From Lepas anatifera (lineage: Eukaryota; Arthropoda; Thecostraca; Lepadidae), in NCBI GenBank assembly GCA_034440635.1, contig JAOTON010001372.1:1-64000 (forward strand): a stretch of DNA of 64,000 nt. Reading direction: 5' to 3'. Positions 10,707 to 22,844 of this stretch are shown here, one piece after another. The notes beneath the pieces were generated by a model. It did no database searches. It worked only from the letters and a program-made list of their open reading frames with translations, and was not told the origin of the DNA. Made by a program: the position numbers and the translations under genes. Numbering within the stretch: the stretch's first letter is position 1; every line of letters starts with the position of its first letter.

Positions 10707-11411
10707 CTAAGCTAAACAGCTCTTTTGACAGACAAAATTAAGCTTTTTATTGCACCTGATGTCATTCCATCCCTGTGGTAGCCCGGTTCCAGTTTTTATT
10801 TCGATGCAATCCTCTTTTCCTTTCAAGTTGTTGGGTTCTGGAGGTTGCCAGTCCGTACTTGTTATACGCGACCCGTCTCGCAGCCAGGTCCACTGGCCGT
10901 GCTGCAGGTGTCCCCCAATCCAGGCTTCTCTTTTTCCGGTGCCATGCTGAAATGTTATCCGCCGTATTAAAGCTCTGTTGCCAGTCTCCTCCTTGGCCAA
11001 ACGGCCACCGCGTCGAATACAGTAGCTGTCGGCAACGTTAAACGCAGCACGCCATCGCACGAAGACATAGCACCACAAACCATGTCTTTTCCAGCCCCCG
11101 GGACATCGACATTTGGGTGGTCGGGCACTGGGAAATTGGTTAACTCCTGCTTGGAGTTTGTGGTTTTCTTCACTAAGCCTGCCATTTTCGGCTACTAGCT
11201 TATCTTTTTGTGTTTCCAATTGATAAATATTACGAGTCAGACTGTTTTTCTGGCTAATGCAGCTTTCCTTCTGCGCTTGTAGGCTGCTAATCCGGGTTTC
11301 AAGATTAAAGATCTTGTTGCGCAGTCGATCGATTGTACACTGTAGTTGTCCAGCTTTCACACCAGAGGCAAATAAAGAGATAAAAATAAGAATGGAAAAA
11401 GGTATGGACAT
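10707..11411 (-). CDS. Secreted coiled-coil C-type lectin, mannose-type (EPN)
   Basis: A single-exon 234-residue protein. I chose the ATG at 11,409-11,411: it has A at -3 and starts an ideal signal peptide (residues 1-20, hydrophobic IPFSILIFISLF then VKA). Residues 23-88 form a heptad-rich coiled coil that should oligomerise the protein. Residues 103-228 are a C-type lectin domain: cysteines 103/114, 131/228 and 202/220 fit the long form, WIGG is at 164-167, the calcium and sugar motif EPN at 192-194, and WND at 215-217. EPN with WND predicts calcium-dependent binding of mannose-type sugars, as in collectin-like immune lectins. It would act outside the cell. A frameshifted twin lies at 25,053-25,755. 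The lack of introns could mean retrocopy origin or a naturally intronless gene. Confidence 0.85.
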   Translation of the reverse strand: MSIPFSILIFISLFASGVKAGQLQCTIDRLRNKIFNLETRISSLQAQKESCISQKNSLTRNIYQLETQKDKLVAENGRLSEENHKLQAGVNQFPSARPPKCRCPGGWKRHGLWCYVFVRWRAAFNVADSYCIRRGGRLAKEETGNRALIRRITFQHGTGKREAWIGGHLQHGQWTWLRDGSRITSTDWQPPEPNNLKGKEDCIEIKTGTGLPQGWNDIRCNKKLNFVCQKSCLA

Positions 11412-12107
11412 TGTTGCACAAAAAACAAACTGTCTCAATTTTGAAAACACTAACTATTACTACGAGCAATTTGAATCCCGGTTATCCGACTAAACCTACA
11501 TTTTTACTACTCTGTGCTCAGACATGATAATTTCTAGTGCAGGTTAACGTGCACTGTTTGCATGGGGGACTTCGTTTTAACGCTACTTTTTAATATTGTT
11601 ACTGGTCATAGATTTTGTTATTAATACAATTAGTAAAACCATGGGGCGACATTTCCATACAGCTTCATTGGTCAACATTTTACAGCCAAATCTATGAACC
11701 AAACAGGCAAATGACGCGTTCATGGCGTCTCATATTGATCACCTCAAGAAGGCTACCATATCTGAAGGTGAAACTCCTTCATAAACTGATCATGTCATGT
11801 CTATGTATCTATGTCTGCGTTGCTCACTGATTCATTGATTCGTTTGCCATTTGCTGGAAATATTAATCAGTATCAAAAATTTATATTGAATAAATTAGAG
11901 AGAAGTACAAAGAATTATAGCGCGCGCAACGTTCAGCGTAGGCTTAGTTTTAAGTTGTGACTTGAAAACTTTTCTTAAATACGCAAATACCAGATGCACT
12001 GAGTATTCAAACAATATCTTAATTAAATGCCAATGTTTTGCTAATATCTTCCCGACAGCTAATTTTCTATACTAATCTGGCCTAATTTAGATTCCATCAA
12101 ATTTCCA
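11412..12107 (-). promoter_or_regulatory. Upstream region of the lectin gene
   Basis: No ORF of note. On the minus strand a CCAAT box lies within TGACCAATGAAG (about 11,668-11,679), and AT-rich AGTAAAAATG at about 11,502-11,511 could serve as a weak TATA-like element. The region is conserved in copy 2 (25,756-26,450). Promoter assignment is inference only. Confidence 0.3.
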
Positions 12108-13887
12108 CTAAGATGCCAGCACACTGTACTTATGTTGCACTCTCTCCACACCATCCAGGCGAACGCGTGCAGCCCCTGCCCATATAACGTTGCAGTACTC
12201 TAATACTGACCTAACATGCGTGCAACAAGACGCCCGCACGGAGGCCAAACTGATGCCTCCCCCAGCACCAGGTCGTACTCTTGCTTTTTGGAATAATCTG
12301 ATCAAAATACCGAGAAACACGTTAGCTTTTTTTAACTATTGAATCAATGTGAGGTGCAAATGTTAGTTTCTTATCCAGAATAACACAAAGGTCCCTGATG
12401 GTGTCCACATGTTCATGGGCAGTGTTCCCGACGACATAGTTAGTATGAATTGGAGGCTTTTTCAGGGTAATCGTAAATTACTTACATTTTGAGGGGTTCA
12501 AATTTAGTTTCCAGGAATGGGACCATATTATCAGGTAATTCAGGTCATCTTGCAAGGCGACTCCGTCTTCCACCGGGTTAAATTTTTTTAAGGAAAAAAT
12601 TGAAATCATCGGCAAACATGAGACAGTGAGAATTAATTTGGACCGGAAGATCATTGAAATACATGGCGAAGATTAATAGAGACAGCAGTCCGCCCTCCGG
12701 CGTGCCTGAGGTTACAGCCGTCCAGTGAGAGCATTTTCCATTTGCAATCACGCGCTGAACTCTGTCATGCAAATAAGAGTAGGGCCAATTCCAGGCAGGT
12801 CCAGTTATGTGAAATTAATGATAAAACTTGTGAAGCAAGAGGGTGTGGTTAACACTTTGGAAGGCTGCAGTAAAATCAGTGCAAATGCAGTCTGTCTGAG
12901 ATCCCTGGCCTATAGCACTCCATGCCTCTTTCAGAAGTGTGGCGAGGCTGGTCGCGCAGGACCGTCGCTCCACGAAGCCGTGCTGTGTAGGAGACAGCGC
13001 CGGTCGGACATGACTCAATAGGGACGTATGTACAATTTTCTCCACTGCCTTTCAAACAAAGAGGAACCAGGGATACAGATCTGTAATTCACCAGGTTTTT
13101 ACGGCAGCCTTTTTTTGAATGGGAATAACGTTGGCTTGTTTCCATCTCCTCGAAAGGACACCTTTGGCTAGCGACATAGTAAAGAGTCTAGTTAGTAGTA
13201 CAGAAAGCTCTTCATAACACTCACGAATGATTCTGGCACTTACACCGTCTGGTAGGCCTTATACACTGGCATGTCACGCAGTACAGCCTTCACCTCTCGG
13301 TCACTGCACCGTAGCTCAGATAACACAGGCAGCTCACGAGCTAGCACCTCCGGAAAAGGGTGCGTGACACGCGGATCTGTAACATTTGTTTGCAAACGTT
13401 CGGTGCAGTACATTTGCTTTCTCCCCATCGTCAGTGACAATACCACCATCAGCAGGTAACACTGACATACTCTTCCTACCTCCCTTTAAGCACTTTAAAA
13501 AAGACCCAAAATGTTTTGCGATAGTTTTGACGTGCCCAAAAACCCCAATCATCATCATCGTTTTGGGTTAGTTTTAAAGTCGTTTGTGAGACCGGCAATG
13601 TATTCACTGGCCATATTCCAAAAAAACACTTCTCTTCTCCCTGAACCCATCCGACAAGTTGTCACATTTGTTCCGCGCTTGAACCGTCTGAAGGCAAGAT
13701 CCTTCTCTTTCAGTGCGTCCCTTAGTTCCCGGTCAAACCACGGCGGACATTTCCTTTTTCTGCGGACTACAGGAATGTAGTCAGATATGGCAGCTTCGAA
13801 AAGACAATAGAGTAGATTTAACGCCTCAGCAACATCTACAACATCGAGAATAGACCAAGGAATCAACTGGAGTGCATAATGCAACAT
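12108..13887 (-). pseudogene. Decayed Jockey-like LINE, copy 2
   Basis: Minus-strand pieces in order from N to C terminus: PPWFDRELRDALKEKDLAFR (13,555-13,887); GGIVTDDGEKANVLHRTFAN; VKAVLRDMPVYKA; NYRSVSLVPLC; SPTQHGFVERRSCATSL with DFTAAFQSVNH (12,815-13,045), the fingers and palm; SGTPEGGLLSLLIFAMYFND and FADD (12,578-12,772), the catalytic box; and a C-terminal FLGILIRLFQKARVRPG (12,108-12,320). The domain order is complete from after the endonuclease to the thumb, but with several frameshifts. The 47 bp insertion at 13,519-13,565 is shared with copy 1. No endonuclease domain is visible; the element is 5'-truncated. Confidence 0.85.
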
Positions 13888-14448
13888 AATGGGTCCTCAA
13901 AGCTCTCTGAAATCTGTTCCGGTATTTTTGATATAAATTACCTAAGATCAGGTACGAGGCATGACCTCTTCATTGGAAATACATGAGGAAAACCGTTTTA
14001 TCTAAAAAAACTTAGTAATGGATGGTGTTAGAGCGTTTATTTTAACAGAATTAGATTTGGCTCTTCTTTGCAGTTCTAATGATACGCAATTTGACCTAAT
14101 TTGGCATTGCTTGATTTGACCCAGCAAGTTCATATTATACATCGCTCGATTCGGCTTGCCGTGAAGATTCTAATGGTCTAAATTATTTTGGCCTATCTTT
14201 ACTTGTTCAGATGGGATGGCCGAAAACTTTCATTTATATTTTATCTCTTCAACGGCATGTCTTGACCTCTAGTGACCTTAAATGTGACCCGAAAGAAATG
14301 GTTTAAATATTATCCATAGGAAAGTAGATGGGCTACCCAACGCCGTTTACCGTTTTTCGCTATCCAGCATGGTTCTCGAGATCTTAAGAGGGGGGTCCCC
14401 GAGCCCCCTGTCAAAGCGAAGGTGGCTCAGACCCCGTCAATGCGCATG
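13888..14448. mobile_element. Truncated TTAA element, copy 2 of 1,463-2,020
   Basis: Same right end (CGTCAATGCGCATG then TTAA at 14,449-14,452) and same truncated left side adjoining the LINE. Confidence 0.6.
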
Positions 14449-14452
14449 TTAA

Positions 14453-14949
14453 AACTCATATCACATAATGGGCCCACAGAGTGCTACAAAATATGTTCCG
14501 GTATTTTTTATATTGATGGCCTAGGGTCAGATACCGAGCATGACCTATTCATTCGAAAAATAATGGGAAAACAAAAATTGGGCTGTATTTGTGTAGATAC
14601 ACCTGAGAATACATTCATATTCCCCAAACCTTAGCATCGTGGGCCCCTTGCCAGTTTCATGTTGGACTTTGAAAGCGAATGGTGCCTAAAAATGGTTCTA
14701 GCTCAACTCTCTCAGCCTATAGGGTCCAAAAACACAACTATAACATGCAAGCTTTTTCACCTGTGACCTTACGTCTTTATATTTATCTTAGAACTAGAAC
14801 TACCCGACTGTATGACCTTTGAATCTGGTATGAATATGTTTGAGCTTTATGACCATCATTTTTATTGTTCTAGTTGGGTTTTTAGGATTTGACTTTGTCT
14901 GTGAATGGGAGACGCAACCCGTACAAAATGTGCTCAATAAATGAAAATG
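14453..14949 (+). repeat. TTAA-family block and LINE 3'-tail fragment, copy 2
   Basis: Twin of 2,025-2,528, ending in CAATAAATGAAAATGAAAA. No coding sequence. Confidence 0.45.
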
Positions 14950-15296
14950 AAAAACGTTTCACACATGTAAAGAACCTATAGATGGAACATAAAATTTCCC
15001 AGTGGTATAATTGGTCTTGAGTTGTTCGCGTTGCAGCAATAAATATGCAATCTTTAACAATACCAAACGAAACAAACTAAAACGAAAAACAGTTTTACAT
15101 CTGATACAATATCAACCATCAAAATTTGGACAAAACATATTTGAAGAAAAAAATTATTTGAATATTTTCGCACAGGATTCAACGCAGGGTTTTCATTGAG
15201 ACAACCTTCAGTGTTGGAAATACATCCATTGGTTCTTTACACTTGTAAGAGCCAGCAAATTTTTTGCTTTAGTTCTGATTTTCTCGTGCACAACAC

Positions 15297-15516
15297 CAGG
15301 GGCGGACGCAGACTCGAGTTTTGGGAGGAGCCAAACTCATGTCTGCCTCTCTCCTCCCGGGGGGGGGGGTGGAGCGAATATTTTTGCTCTACAGACCTAG
15401 TGTAAACTCCTTTTTTCAAAAATTTCTCCGGCGTTTGGGGGGCCAAAAGATAGTTCGGCCCCCTCCAGCGCTTTGGGTGGGACCATGGCCGGAATGCCCC
15501 CCTGCGTCCGCCAATG
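15297..15516. mobile_element. hAT-type MITE, copy 2
   Basis: Twin of 2,872-3,085 with the same ends CAGGGGCGGACGCAG and CTGCGTCCGCCAATG; the flanking CACAACA words persist. It was inserted before the segmental duplication. Confidence 0.75.
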
Positions 15517-15676
15517 CACAACAAAGCGGAATTCACAACCGTTCTGCCCGTACTAATTCCACACGTCTGATACTCTCGTCTGGGCATCCAAAAACTACAT
15601 TAATTCCCAGCTGGTTGCGCCGGACAGTTTAAAAACCGGTACAACTTGTTGAATATCTGTCGCCATCAACCAGATT

Positions 15677-15997
15677 ATGGCATTGAGCGTACGTGGTACT
15701 TTTTCACCACTTCACAAGGAAAGAAAGGTATGTGATGGTATCGGTGGCTCTATGAAGTGTGCCGTATATCGAGAGGGTCTTAAAATAACAGTGACTGAAT
15801 ACATTTTATGTGCTGAACAATCTTGTGTTTACTGCAACACAAGATTATGGATAATATTATGTTATTTTTGTGACGAGTGCATTTTAGCCAGTATGGCCAA
15901 CGAGCTGGAAAAGCGGTTCCGTGAATCCAGGCTGGTAAAAGACACTAAAACATTCAATCGCATCGTTCCACTGGGCATGAGAACAACTGATGCGTAA
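15677..15997 (+). CDS. Hypothetical 106-residue protein (copy 2)
   Basis: Same frame and length as 3,246-3,566 with one residue changed (Tyr for His in the cysteine-rich middle). Product unknown. Retention of an open frame in both copies is compatible with a real small gene but equally with recent duplication. Confidence 0.3.
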   Translation: MALSVRGTFSPLHKERKVCDGIGGSMKCAVYREGLKITVTEYILCAEQSCVYCNTRLWIILCYFCDECILASMANELEKRFRESRLVKDTKTFNRIVPLGMRTTDA

Positions 15998-16305
15998 CCT
16001 ATGTCGTCCTCTGATGAGCCCTGTGTTCGAAGTGTCCAGGGCTGAAGTCTGCGTGGAAGTGAAAAATGTTTAATGAAATGATGTGCATATCGACTCTGAA
16101 ACAAGATGTTTTTGTCCAAATTTCGGCGGTTTATATCGTTTTGTTTATTTCGAGTTTCAAATTGTTTTTCGTTCGAGTTTCGTCGTTTGGTATTGTTTGT
16201 GACTGCATATTTATTGCCGCAACTTGTACAACTCAAGACCAATTATACCACTGCACTGGGAAGTTTCATCTTACATCCACAGGTTCTTTACATGTGTAAA
16301 GCATC

Positions 16306-17415
16306 TGATAACAACGAACTGGTGTCCAAATGACCCTTCAACTGGTAGGCGTCTTGACTATGGTGTAATGGGATAGAATAGCAGAGGTCATTTTAGGCCA
16401 TGAACTTAGGTCACCAGAGTTGGGCATGGCTTTGCAATGCTCCAACATATCCGGAGCACCACGAACCTGTCAAGCCTTGAATTGAAATCGGACGAGACGT
16501 GTTTGCGTTTTCGTCTTTTAAATGACATGTAAGGTCAAGCTTAAGGTCATTTAGTCAGGTTACAAGGGTCGCTTCAGATCCAAGGCACGAGTAATGGTGC
16601 AAAATCTGTGGTAGGTAAGTGATCAGCTTTCATTTGACATCCACATCAGCCATGTTGTAGCGTATCCGCACGAATCATACTTCCAGTGAGCGTTTTGCCC
16701 TAGGCGATGACCTCTGTGACCTTTTCCTCAATCTGAGTTACAAAGAAATTCACCCACCAATGGTTAGCTTATACCCTGAGGACCACCCAGTGAAAAAATA
16801 AAAAATTTGAAATAGGACTTTCAAAGAATTATTACTTTAAAGAAGAGGTCACTAGGGCCTGAGGTCAAAACATGGCCCGAGGTCAAAGTTTATTTTTCTT
16901 ATATAGCCCGTTGTATGGTCTATCCATTGATATGAATTTAATTGATTTCGATCAGCCACTTTTAAGATAAAAATTTATTTCTGCTTCAATGTTTGCGTTG
17001 ACCTCGAAATTTTGATCACCTCTATTTGGTGACCTCTTTGACCTTGTGACCTGAAAATGGGCCCAACTTTTTTCTTTTGTATAGGGGACCTTGGGTACAA
17101 AATTTGATGAAAATCTTAGTGGTCATGATGAACTTTTTGGTGCCTACCTGGACGATTTGTCCTGAAATGACACAAGTATGTACCAAATCATACGAAAAAA
17201 CGAAGACAATGCACTGAGAAACAACAACCTTAACTATGAACATGACGAATACCTTCAGAATTATTTTCTCTTAACACGTGGTTTTCCTGTTTTATTTTCA
17301 CTTAAATTTATTAGACGGGCACTTCAAAACGTTAAAAATTCAGGAAAAATGGTAATTTTACCGATCTCTTATTCATTTTCAGGCTCTAGGTGGTCTCGAT
17401 GTAAGCTGCCTTTTT
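16306..17415. repeat. AGGTCA-rich non-coding repeat, copy 2
   Basis: Twin of 3,873-4,959, rich in AGGTCA/TGACCT words (for example 16,850-16,890 and 17,000-17,052). No gene seen. Confidence 0.55.
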
Positions 17416-17799
17416 TATTTTCCGTTGTTTTTGTCTTCATTCGAAGGATATATTCGTTGTAGCGGCCCACTTGATATCATGTTCCTTTTTAAACGAACGT
17501 TCCGCTGTGGCCTCCGCTGCTCTTTCGTCGATTGACTCTCGGATTAGTTTTTGTAATAATTTTTGGTGTTCGTCTTGTCGTACTTCCATCATTCTCTTGC
17601 TTTCTTTAATTTATATTTTTGGACAGTCAATACATTTCATTTTATATACTACGCCTGGTTTTGTCCCGTTGTCTATCTTGTCCTTTGATTTGACCAGTAA
17701 TCGTTGGATCGTCTAATGGGGCTTAAAATATGATCTTACGTTGAATTCAGAAGATATGCGTCGAATCTGTACAGGTAATCCTTCCACGTATGGCATCAC
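17416..17799 (-). pseudogene. Penelope-like fragment, copy 2
   Basis: Twin of 4,985-5,368 with the same truncated RT-to-GIY-YIG junction peptide (MPYVEGL..., FKPHQTI, GVVYKM.CIDCPK). Confidence 0.65.
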
Positions 17800-17888
17800 T
17801 AGTGGTCAGGTCACCAGTGCAGGTCAGGTGACCTCACCCCCCAAAATTTTTAAGGTGGCATACGTGCGATATGGGTGAATCTATCGGA

Positions 17889-18095
17889 TTTATTTTATTT
17901 TTATTTTATTAGGGCCACTCCCAACAGGCACACTTGCCCAATTACAGCGATTATTGGCGTGGGTGTTTAAGGATCCTTTTCACCGGGTCAGATCGGACAC
18001 GGAAGGCGATTTCCCGCCGTGGGGATTGAACCCACGTTAATCCATGCTATCCGATTCGTAGACTAGCAACGAAGCCACTAGGCCACCCCGGCCCC
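17889..18095 (-). mobile_element. tRNA-derived SINE, copy 2
   Basis: Twin of 5,458-5,663 with the same A box (GTGGCCTAGTGGC), B box (GGTTCAATCCC) and AATAAAATAAA tail. Confidence 0.8.
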
Positions 18096-20119
18096 AATTT
18101 GAAACTTTTACCACATAATGGGCCCACCGGGTGCTACAATATGCGTTCTGGAGTTGTTCATATCGATGACCTAAGGTCAAGTACGGACAATGACCCCTCC
18201 ATTGGAAATACATAAAAAGCAGAAATTGGGCTGTATTTGTGTAGGTAGATACATACAGCTGAGAATACTTTCTTATCCTTCAAATCGTAGTATCCTGGGC
18301 CCCTTTCCAGCTTCATGTTGCAATTGTTTTACCTGTGAACTGTGGAAGGTCATCTGTGGCTACTTAAGCAGTTTTCAGACTTAGGCCAATAATTTTGCAT
18401 GAAATGATGATGCAGCTTTTATTTTGATATCATTGCGTTTGGATTGCTATTGCGAGTCGATTGATATGCATATTGACTTTAATAGGTTAAAAAAGTGACC
18501 TCGACATGTCCTGAGGTCAGGTCTTTTTGTGTTTTGACCTAGTATGGTCGTATTATGCATCATTCGATCCGCCGTGATGAGAGGAAGCGAATGATGACTA
18601 AAAAATGATTGTAACCCAACTCTGCTAGACGCTAGAGCCCAAAAACGCTCCTCAAAATGCCACTTTCGTTGACCTGTCATGACCTCAATATTGACCTGAG
18701 CCAAAAAGTGACTGGTAAAGTTTCGTCATGGATTTGTACGATATATCCAGCAGCTTTCGCGTTTTTTCGCTATCCTGCATAGGGGCCGAGTTCGAGGGGT
18801 GTTGAGATGCCCCCCCCCCCCACCAGGACGAAGGCGGCTCGGAGGTCCACTGTGGTGAGGGTTGCTTTCTGGATCTTATTGAATGTTTTCTCGTTGTTTT
18901 TGGCCGATGTTTACTCTAAACATTGCATTTAATACAAAACATGTTGGAGATGGTGCCTCGTAATATTCTCTTTTCCATTAAGTACATGCCACTGTATTCT
19001 GTGTTAAGTGTTTTAATGCTCATAACTATCAAGACATATTCGCTCGGTGAAGAAAGACCCCAGCAGTGAGGAGCATACTACGCAAGGGAAGGAGATGATT
19101 CACGGCGAAGCCGTGGGGTGTCCGCGAGTATAGGTCGCGGACCGGGGCCTGAGGAGGCGCGGCGCAGCCGCAGCCGACGAAGGCGTAACGTTGCACTGCA
19201 GGTTGGGGAGGCACCTGACCGAAGGTTAGGTGCGCCGCAGGTCGGCTAGCTGCATAGGAACAAGGTTAGGTGAGGTTCGGTTATGTCATAACATATTTTC
19301 ACAGCGGAACGTCGTTGAGGAACCTTGGAACGACGGACAGGCCAAATTTTAGGGGGTGGGGATAATGACGCACAAACTGTTGAGGTCCTATGCTGCCTGG
19401 GCAAGAATAGATATGAGGTAGGGAAAACCATCAATTCGGGATAGGGTTTGAGTTAAGGGTTTGAGACAGATGGATAGGGTTTCAGTTTTGCTTTCTCATA
19501 ACAGCTTTTTACAACAGGGGTACTGGGCTCAGCGAAGCGAGCCAGGGCGCTTGTAACAAGCTATTTCATCATCATCATTATCATCTTTTGTGGGACCTTA
19601 TCTCTGTGACCGTTGTCCGTTTGTGGTATACTCCCGGATTTTTCCACATAATCACGGCATTTCCCAATATGTCTGTTGCACGGGCCAGATTTGACATTTA
19701 CGACCTCGTTTGACCTTGAAGATATAGAACTAGGTCAGTGAAACCTTGTCGTAAGGTAATCACTGTCGCCTTCACCTCCCTCCTCCCAACGGGCGTTCTT
19801 CTAACTCTCTTGGTTCCTGAGCTCTCAGGGGAGGGGCATTTTAGAACCCCCCCCACCGAAGCGTTGACGTATGAACCCTCTGCACTGCACTGGTTAAGGC
19901 AACGTCGGCAGGGGAACTAAAGTGGCGTATATGCAGTTTTATGCCACCAAGAGCTATTGCTAATATTGTTTACTGCTTTCAACGTTTCAGCGTGATATGA
20001 ATAAGCGAGACGATTTGAATTTGATTTCTTAATTTATTTGAAAAATGGAGTTTTTAGATGTTGTTAGTGTAAATGACATACAACAATCCGTCAATGCTCC
20101 TAGCCGTGGGGACGCATTC
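18096..20119. repeat. Copy-2 repeat stretch with hairpin cluster
   Basis: Colinear with 5,664-7,690. It contains the TTAA-family fragment (to about 18,860), the GC-rich hairpin cluster (about 19,095-19,235) and the fragment matching 7,130-7,440 (about 19,560-19,870). No gene recognised. Confidence 0.55.
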
Positions 20120-20735
20120 GTGAATGACCAATAGGCGGACCTGGGCCGACTCTCCGTGTGGTCGAAATCCTGACTTTTGAAACTGAACCCTGAAAAATGT
20201 CACGTGGTCACATTCACTCTTCGAAATTCTCCCATTCTGGCAACGCATTCATTGGATGACAGTCTTGGGGCGTCGCACGGTGACTCGAGACCCGGGTTTC
20301 TTGCTCAGTTCCTGGTTGACATTCGCGAGACTCGTTGATTTGGTGGTGGCCAGAGTTAATCGTATGCTAGGGCTTCTAATAAGAAGCATGCAAATCCCGC
20401 AATGTGCATACATGTGGAGGCGCGCTGCGATGCCAGTCGGTTACTAGTGCCCACTTCGCTCATGTGCGGTCTATACTGGAATAGGGTTGTGTGACGTGGG
20501 CTGGCACAGCTGCTACCGCATTGAGCTTATACAGCACAAGCTTCTTATGTGGTCGACGGCTAAGTCAGACAAACAAGTTACAGCCACCGACTACATCACG
20601 CTTTTACGCCATTTCAAGCTTCCATCAATCCGTTCGCGGCTAGCGCAATATGACTTGCTGCACCCGCACAACGTTTTCTCTGGCCGTCGTGATTGTCATC
20701 AGGTTACGACGTGTTCTGGTTTGTTAGTGTAAGCA
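20120..20735 (+). pseudogene. LINE RT C-terminal fragment, copy 2
   Basis: Twin of 7,690-8,330: RDPGFLLSSWLTFARLVDLVV and RVNRMLGLLIRS are readable (20,256-20,447), followed by a C-terminal piece (20,487-20,732). Frameshifts and stops show it is dead. Confidence 0.6.
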
Positions 20736-20842
20736 CGTAGATCCCGAACTCAGAGGCTATAGGATGTTCCACACGCCAGGGTGAACAGTCTTCAGGGATC
20801 TCTCTTCTGCAGAATTCCCTCGCTCACAAATGTTTGTCTTAA

Positions 20843-21874
20843 CCCTCGCCCCACCGGGGGCCATCGATGGCCCCCCTAAAGGTTTTTCCGGGATAGCAGA
20901 AAAACGAACAGGTGCAGCACCGCGGTTGAGAGCTCTACCTCTCACTGCATCATTTTCCCACCATCCCTGAAATTTTTAGCCCGGGTCACCCAAGGTCAGG
21001 TTACCATACGAGGTCAACCAAGGTCACTTTACTTCAACTTTAGAGCTCTGTAAGAGCTACATTTCGAAGTCGATCGATTTGAAACTTCCTACACTTTGTG
21101 GCCCCTCCAGGGTCTACAAGGTGTATATCCGGGATTTTTCGATTTAGTGCCCTGAGGTCAGGTCACGAGGTGACCTCTCCCATTGAAAAAGCATTGGGAA
21201 AAGCTGTCTTATGATCTAAAAGTCACAAAAACGATTGAAAATGCTCGACTTCGTCAGAAAAGCGTTCTTGGACACGCTTTTACGGATTGCAGGGGCCATA
21301 TTTGCCCTTTGACCTCTCCAAGGTCATCCAAGGTCACCAGGGTCAAAACAGTATTTTGACAATAACTTTTGATCTAATTACGCTAGAGCGCTGAAACAAA
21401 CACCATCGTGTTTGTCTTGTCACTAGCTTTCATTTGATATACGGGAAGGTCACTTTCTGACCTTTCGTGACCTTAGGTCATCTTAGGTCACGAGGTGACC
21501 TCTGGAGGTCAAACCACTAGCGGGAGGTCTTATTGTTTCACATAGCGGAAAAAGGACTGACAATTTCCTATCGAATGTACTTTTACTAAACCTCAATAGC
21601 TCTAATGGCATAAGAGTTATGCCCAGTTTGCTTAAGCATTGCATATTTGAGTGAAAATAGCCGATCTTGACCTAATTTGACCCTCTGGAGGTCAAACCAT
21701 TGACCTGAGCACTAAAACATGTGGAGTAATTTCTTATTGAATTCACGCGAGCTTTTTTCTTTTTAATGCACTTTGCAGATTTGCGCTAACGCCCATATTT
21801 TCGGAGTTAGAGGGGGGCTATCGATGGCCCCCCGGTGGGGCGAAGGTGGCGCTGGACCTCCGGTGGGGCGCGGG
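20843..21874. mobile_element. TTAA element type A, copy-2 specific, AGGTCA-rich
   Basis: Inserted after TTAA at 20,839-20,842. Ends read inwards CCCTCGCCCCACCGGGGG and CCCGCGCCCCACCGGAGG, each followed by a palindromic GGCCATCGATGGCC-type box. By eye the 1,032 bp interior has about 19 AGGTCA/TGACCT hexamers. A second member lies inverted at 49,828-50,846. No coding capacity. The right side joins element B through TGAA (21,875-21,878), a one-base decay of TTAA. Confidence 0.8.
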
Positions 21875-21878
21875 TGAA

Positions 21879-22792
21879 CACCCGCACTGGAGGGGGTCTG
21901 GCACTAACGCGCACTGGAGTGGGGCCTGGTAGGCCCCCCTAAGATCTCGGAAACTAAGAGGCATAGAAAAACAAAATTTAAGAGGTGGGTGGGAGTTATG
22001 GTGATCTACATCATTACAAATTTTATTGGCCTAGGTCAATATCTTCAAGGTCAAACTAGGTCATAAAGGTCAAAAGTTGGCCATGCTGGGGACCGACCGG
22101 TAAATGCCGTGATTATGCGGGAAATTGGCGGGAATAAGCTAAAGGCGGACCAGGGTCATATAGAGAAGGTCTTAAGAGCCTTCCCTTCAATTTTGGGGTC
22201 AACGTCATTCAAGGTCATTGACCTGTAAGGTCACAACATAGTATACTACTTATAATGTACACTTTGACTAACACTGTAGCCACTGTTTGGCGGGAAATGA
22301 GAATTGACCTTTGCAAATTACCTTTGACCTTACCCTTTGACCTTGACTTTGGTATTGGGGTACCTTATCGATGACGTCATAGCATAATGTACGTCAGACC
22401 GGGTAACGTCATTTGACCGGAAGCACTGTGGTCAGTGACCTTGAAAATGCCGATATGACCTTGACCTGTGACCTTTGACCTTGAAATTGACCTTCATGTG
22501 AGGTGACCTTGACATATAACCCCGGTTATATGGTGTTATGACGTCACCACTCGGTCTCCAATGCAAGCTAACTGGTCCGACCGCGCGATTACGGCGATCT
22601 CAAAATTCAGGTCTGACTTTAAAAGCCTATAAGTAAAAAAAATTCGACTGATTTTCAACAAACTTTCATCAATCGACGCGCTATTAAATTCTGTTTAATG
22701 TGGCAAAGTATTGTGTTTCGGCTACGAGCGGTTCTCCGGCCACCTCGGAAAAACAGGTTGGGGGGCCTCCGAGGCCCCCTCCAGTGCGCGTG
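21879..22792. mobile_element. TTAA element type B, copy-2 specific, AGGTCA-rich
   Basis: Ends read inwards CACCCGCACTGGAGGGGG and CACGCGCACTGGAGGGGG. The right flank TAAA (22,793-22,796) is one change from TTAA. Copy 1 at this place reads GTCTTAACTCGC without any insert, giving a true empty site for the A+B pair. About 17 AGGTCA/TGACCT words, several consecutive at 22,435-22,510. It is related to the element at 29,892-30,666. Confidence 0.8.
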
Positions 22793-22844
22793 TAAACTCG
22801 CACAGAGACGTTGACTTCTTTCATGATTGTGTTTGAATTTTTAA

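Larger units (their letters stand above)
1..12387. repeat. Tandem segmental duplication, copy 1
   Basis: The sequence starting at base 1 recurs at 12,388 and again at 26,731, so this is one unit of a direct tandem array with a period of about 12.39 kb. Order and orientation of all parts (LINE fragment, inverted-repeat element, Penelope fragment, SINE, hairpin cluster, second LINE fragment, TTAA element, lectin gene) are the same as in copy 2. Differences are scattered substitutions and small indels; by eye the copies are a few percent apart. Copy-1-specific changes include an inverted duplication at a TA tract (8,998-9,175) and a 36 bp deletion at 10,078. The true left edge lies outside the window. 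Confidence 0.95.
14950..16305. mobile_element. Inverted-repeat element, copy 2
   Basis: Twin of 2,529-3,872 with arms at about 14,950-15,140 and 16,098-16,305, containing the hAT MITE (15,297-15,516) and the 106-codon ORF (15,677-15,997). Confidence 0.65.

Noticed and set aside
10775..11041. Plus-strand ORFs opposite the lectin
   Set aside because: Shadows of the lectin gene; no independent features.
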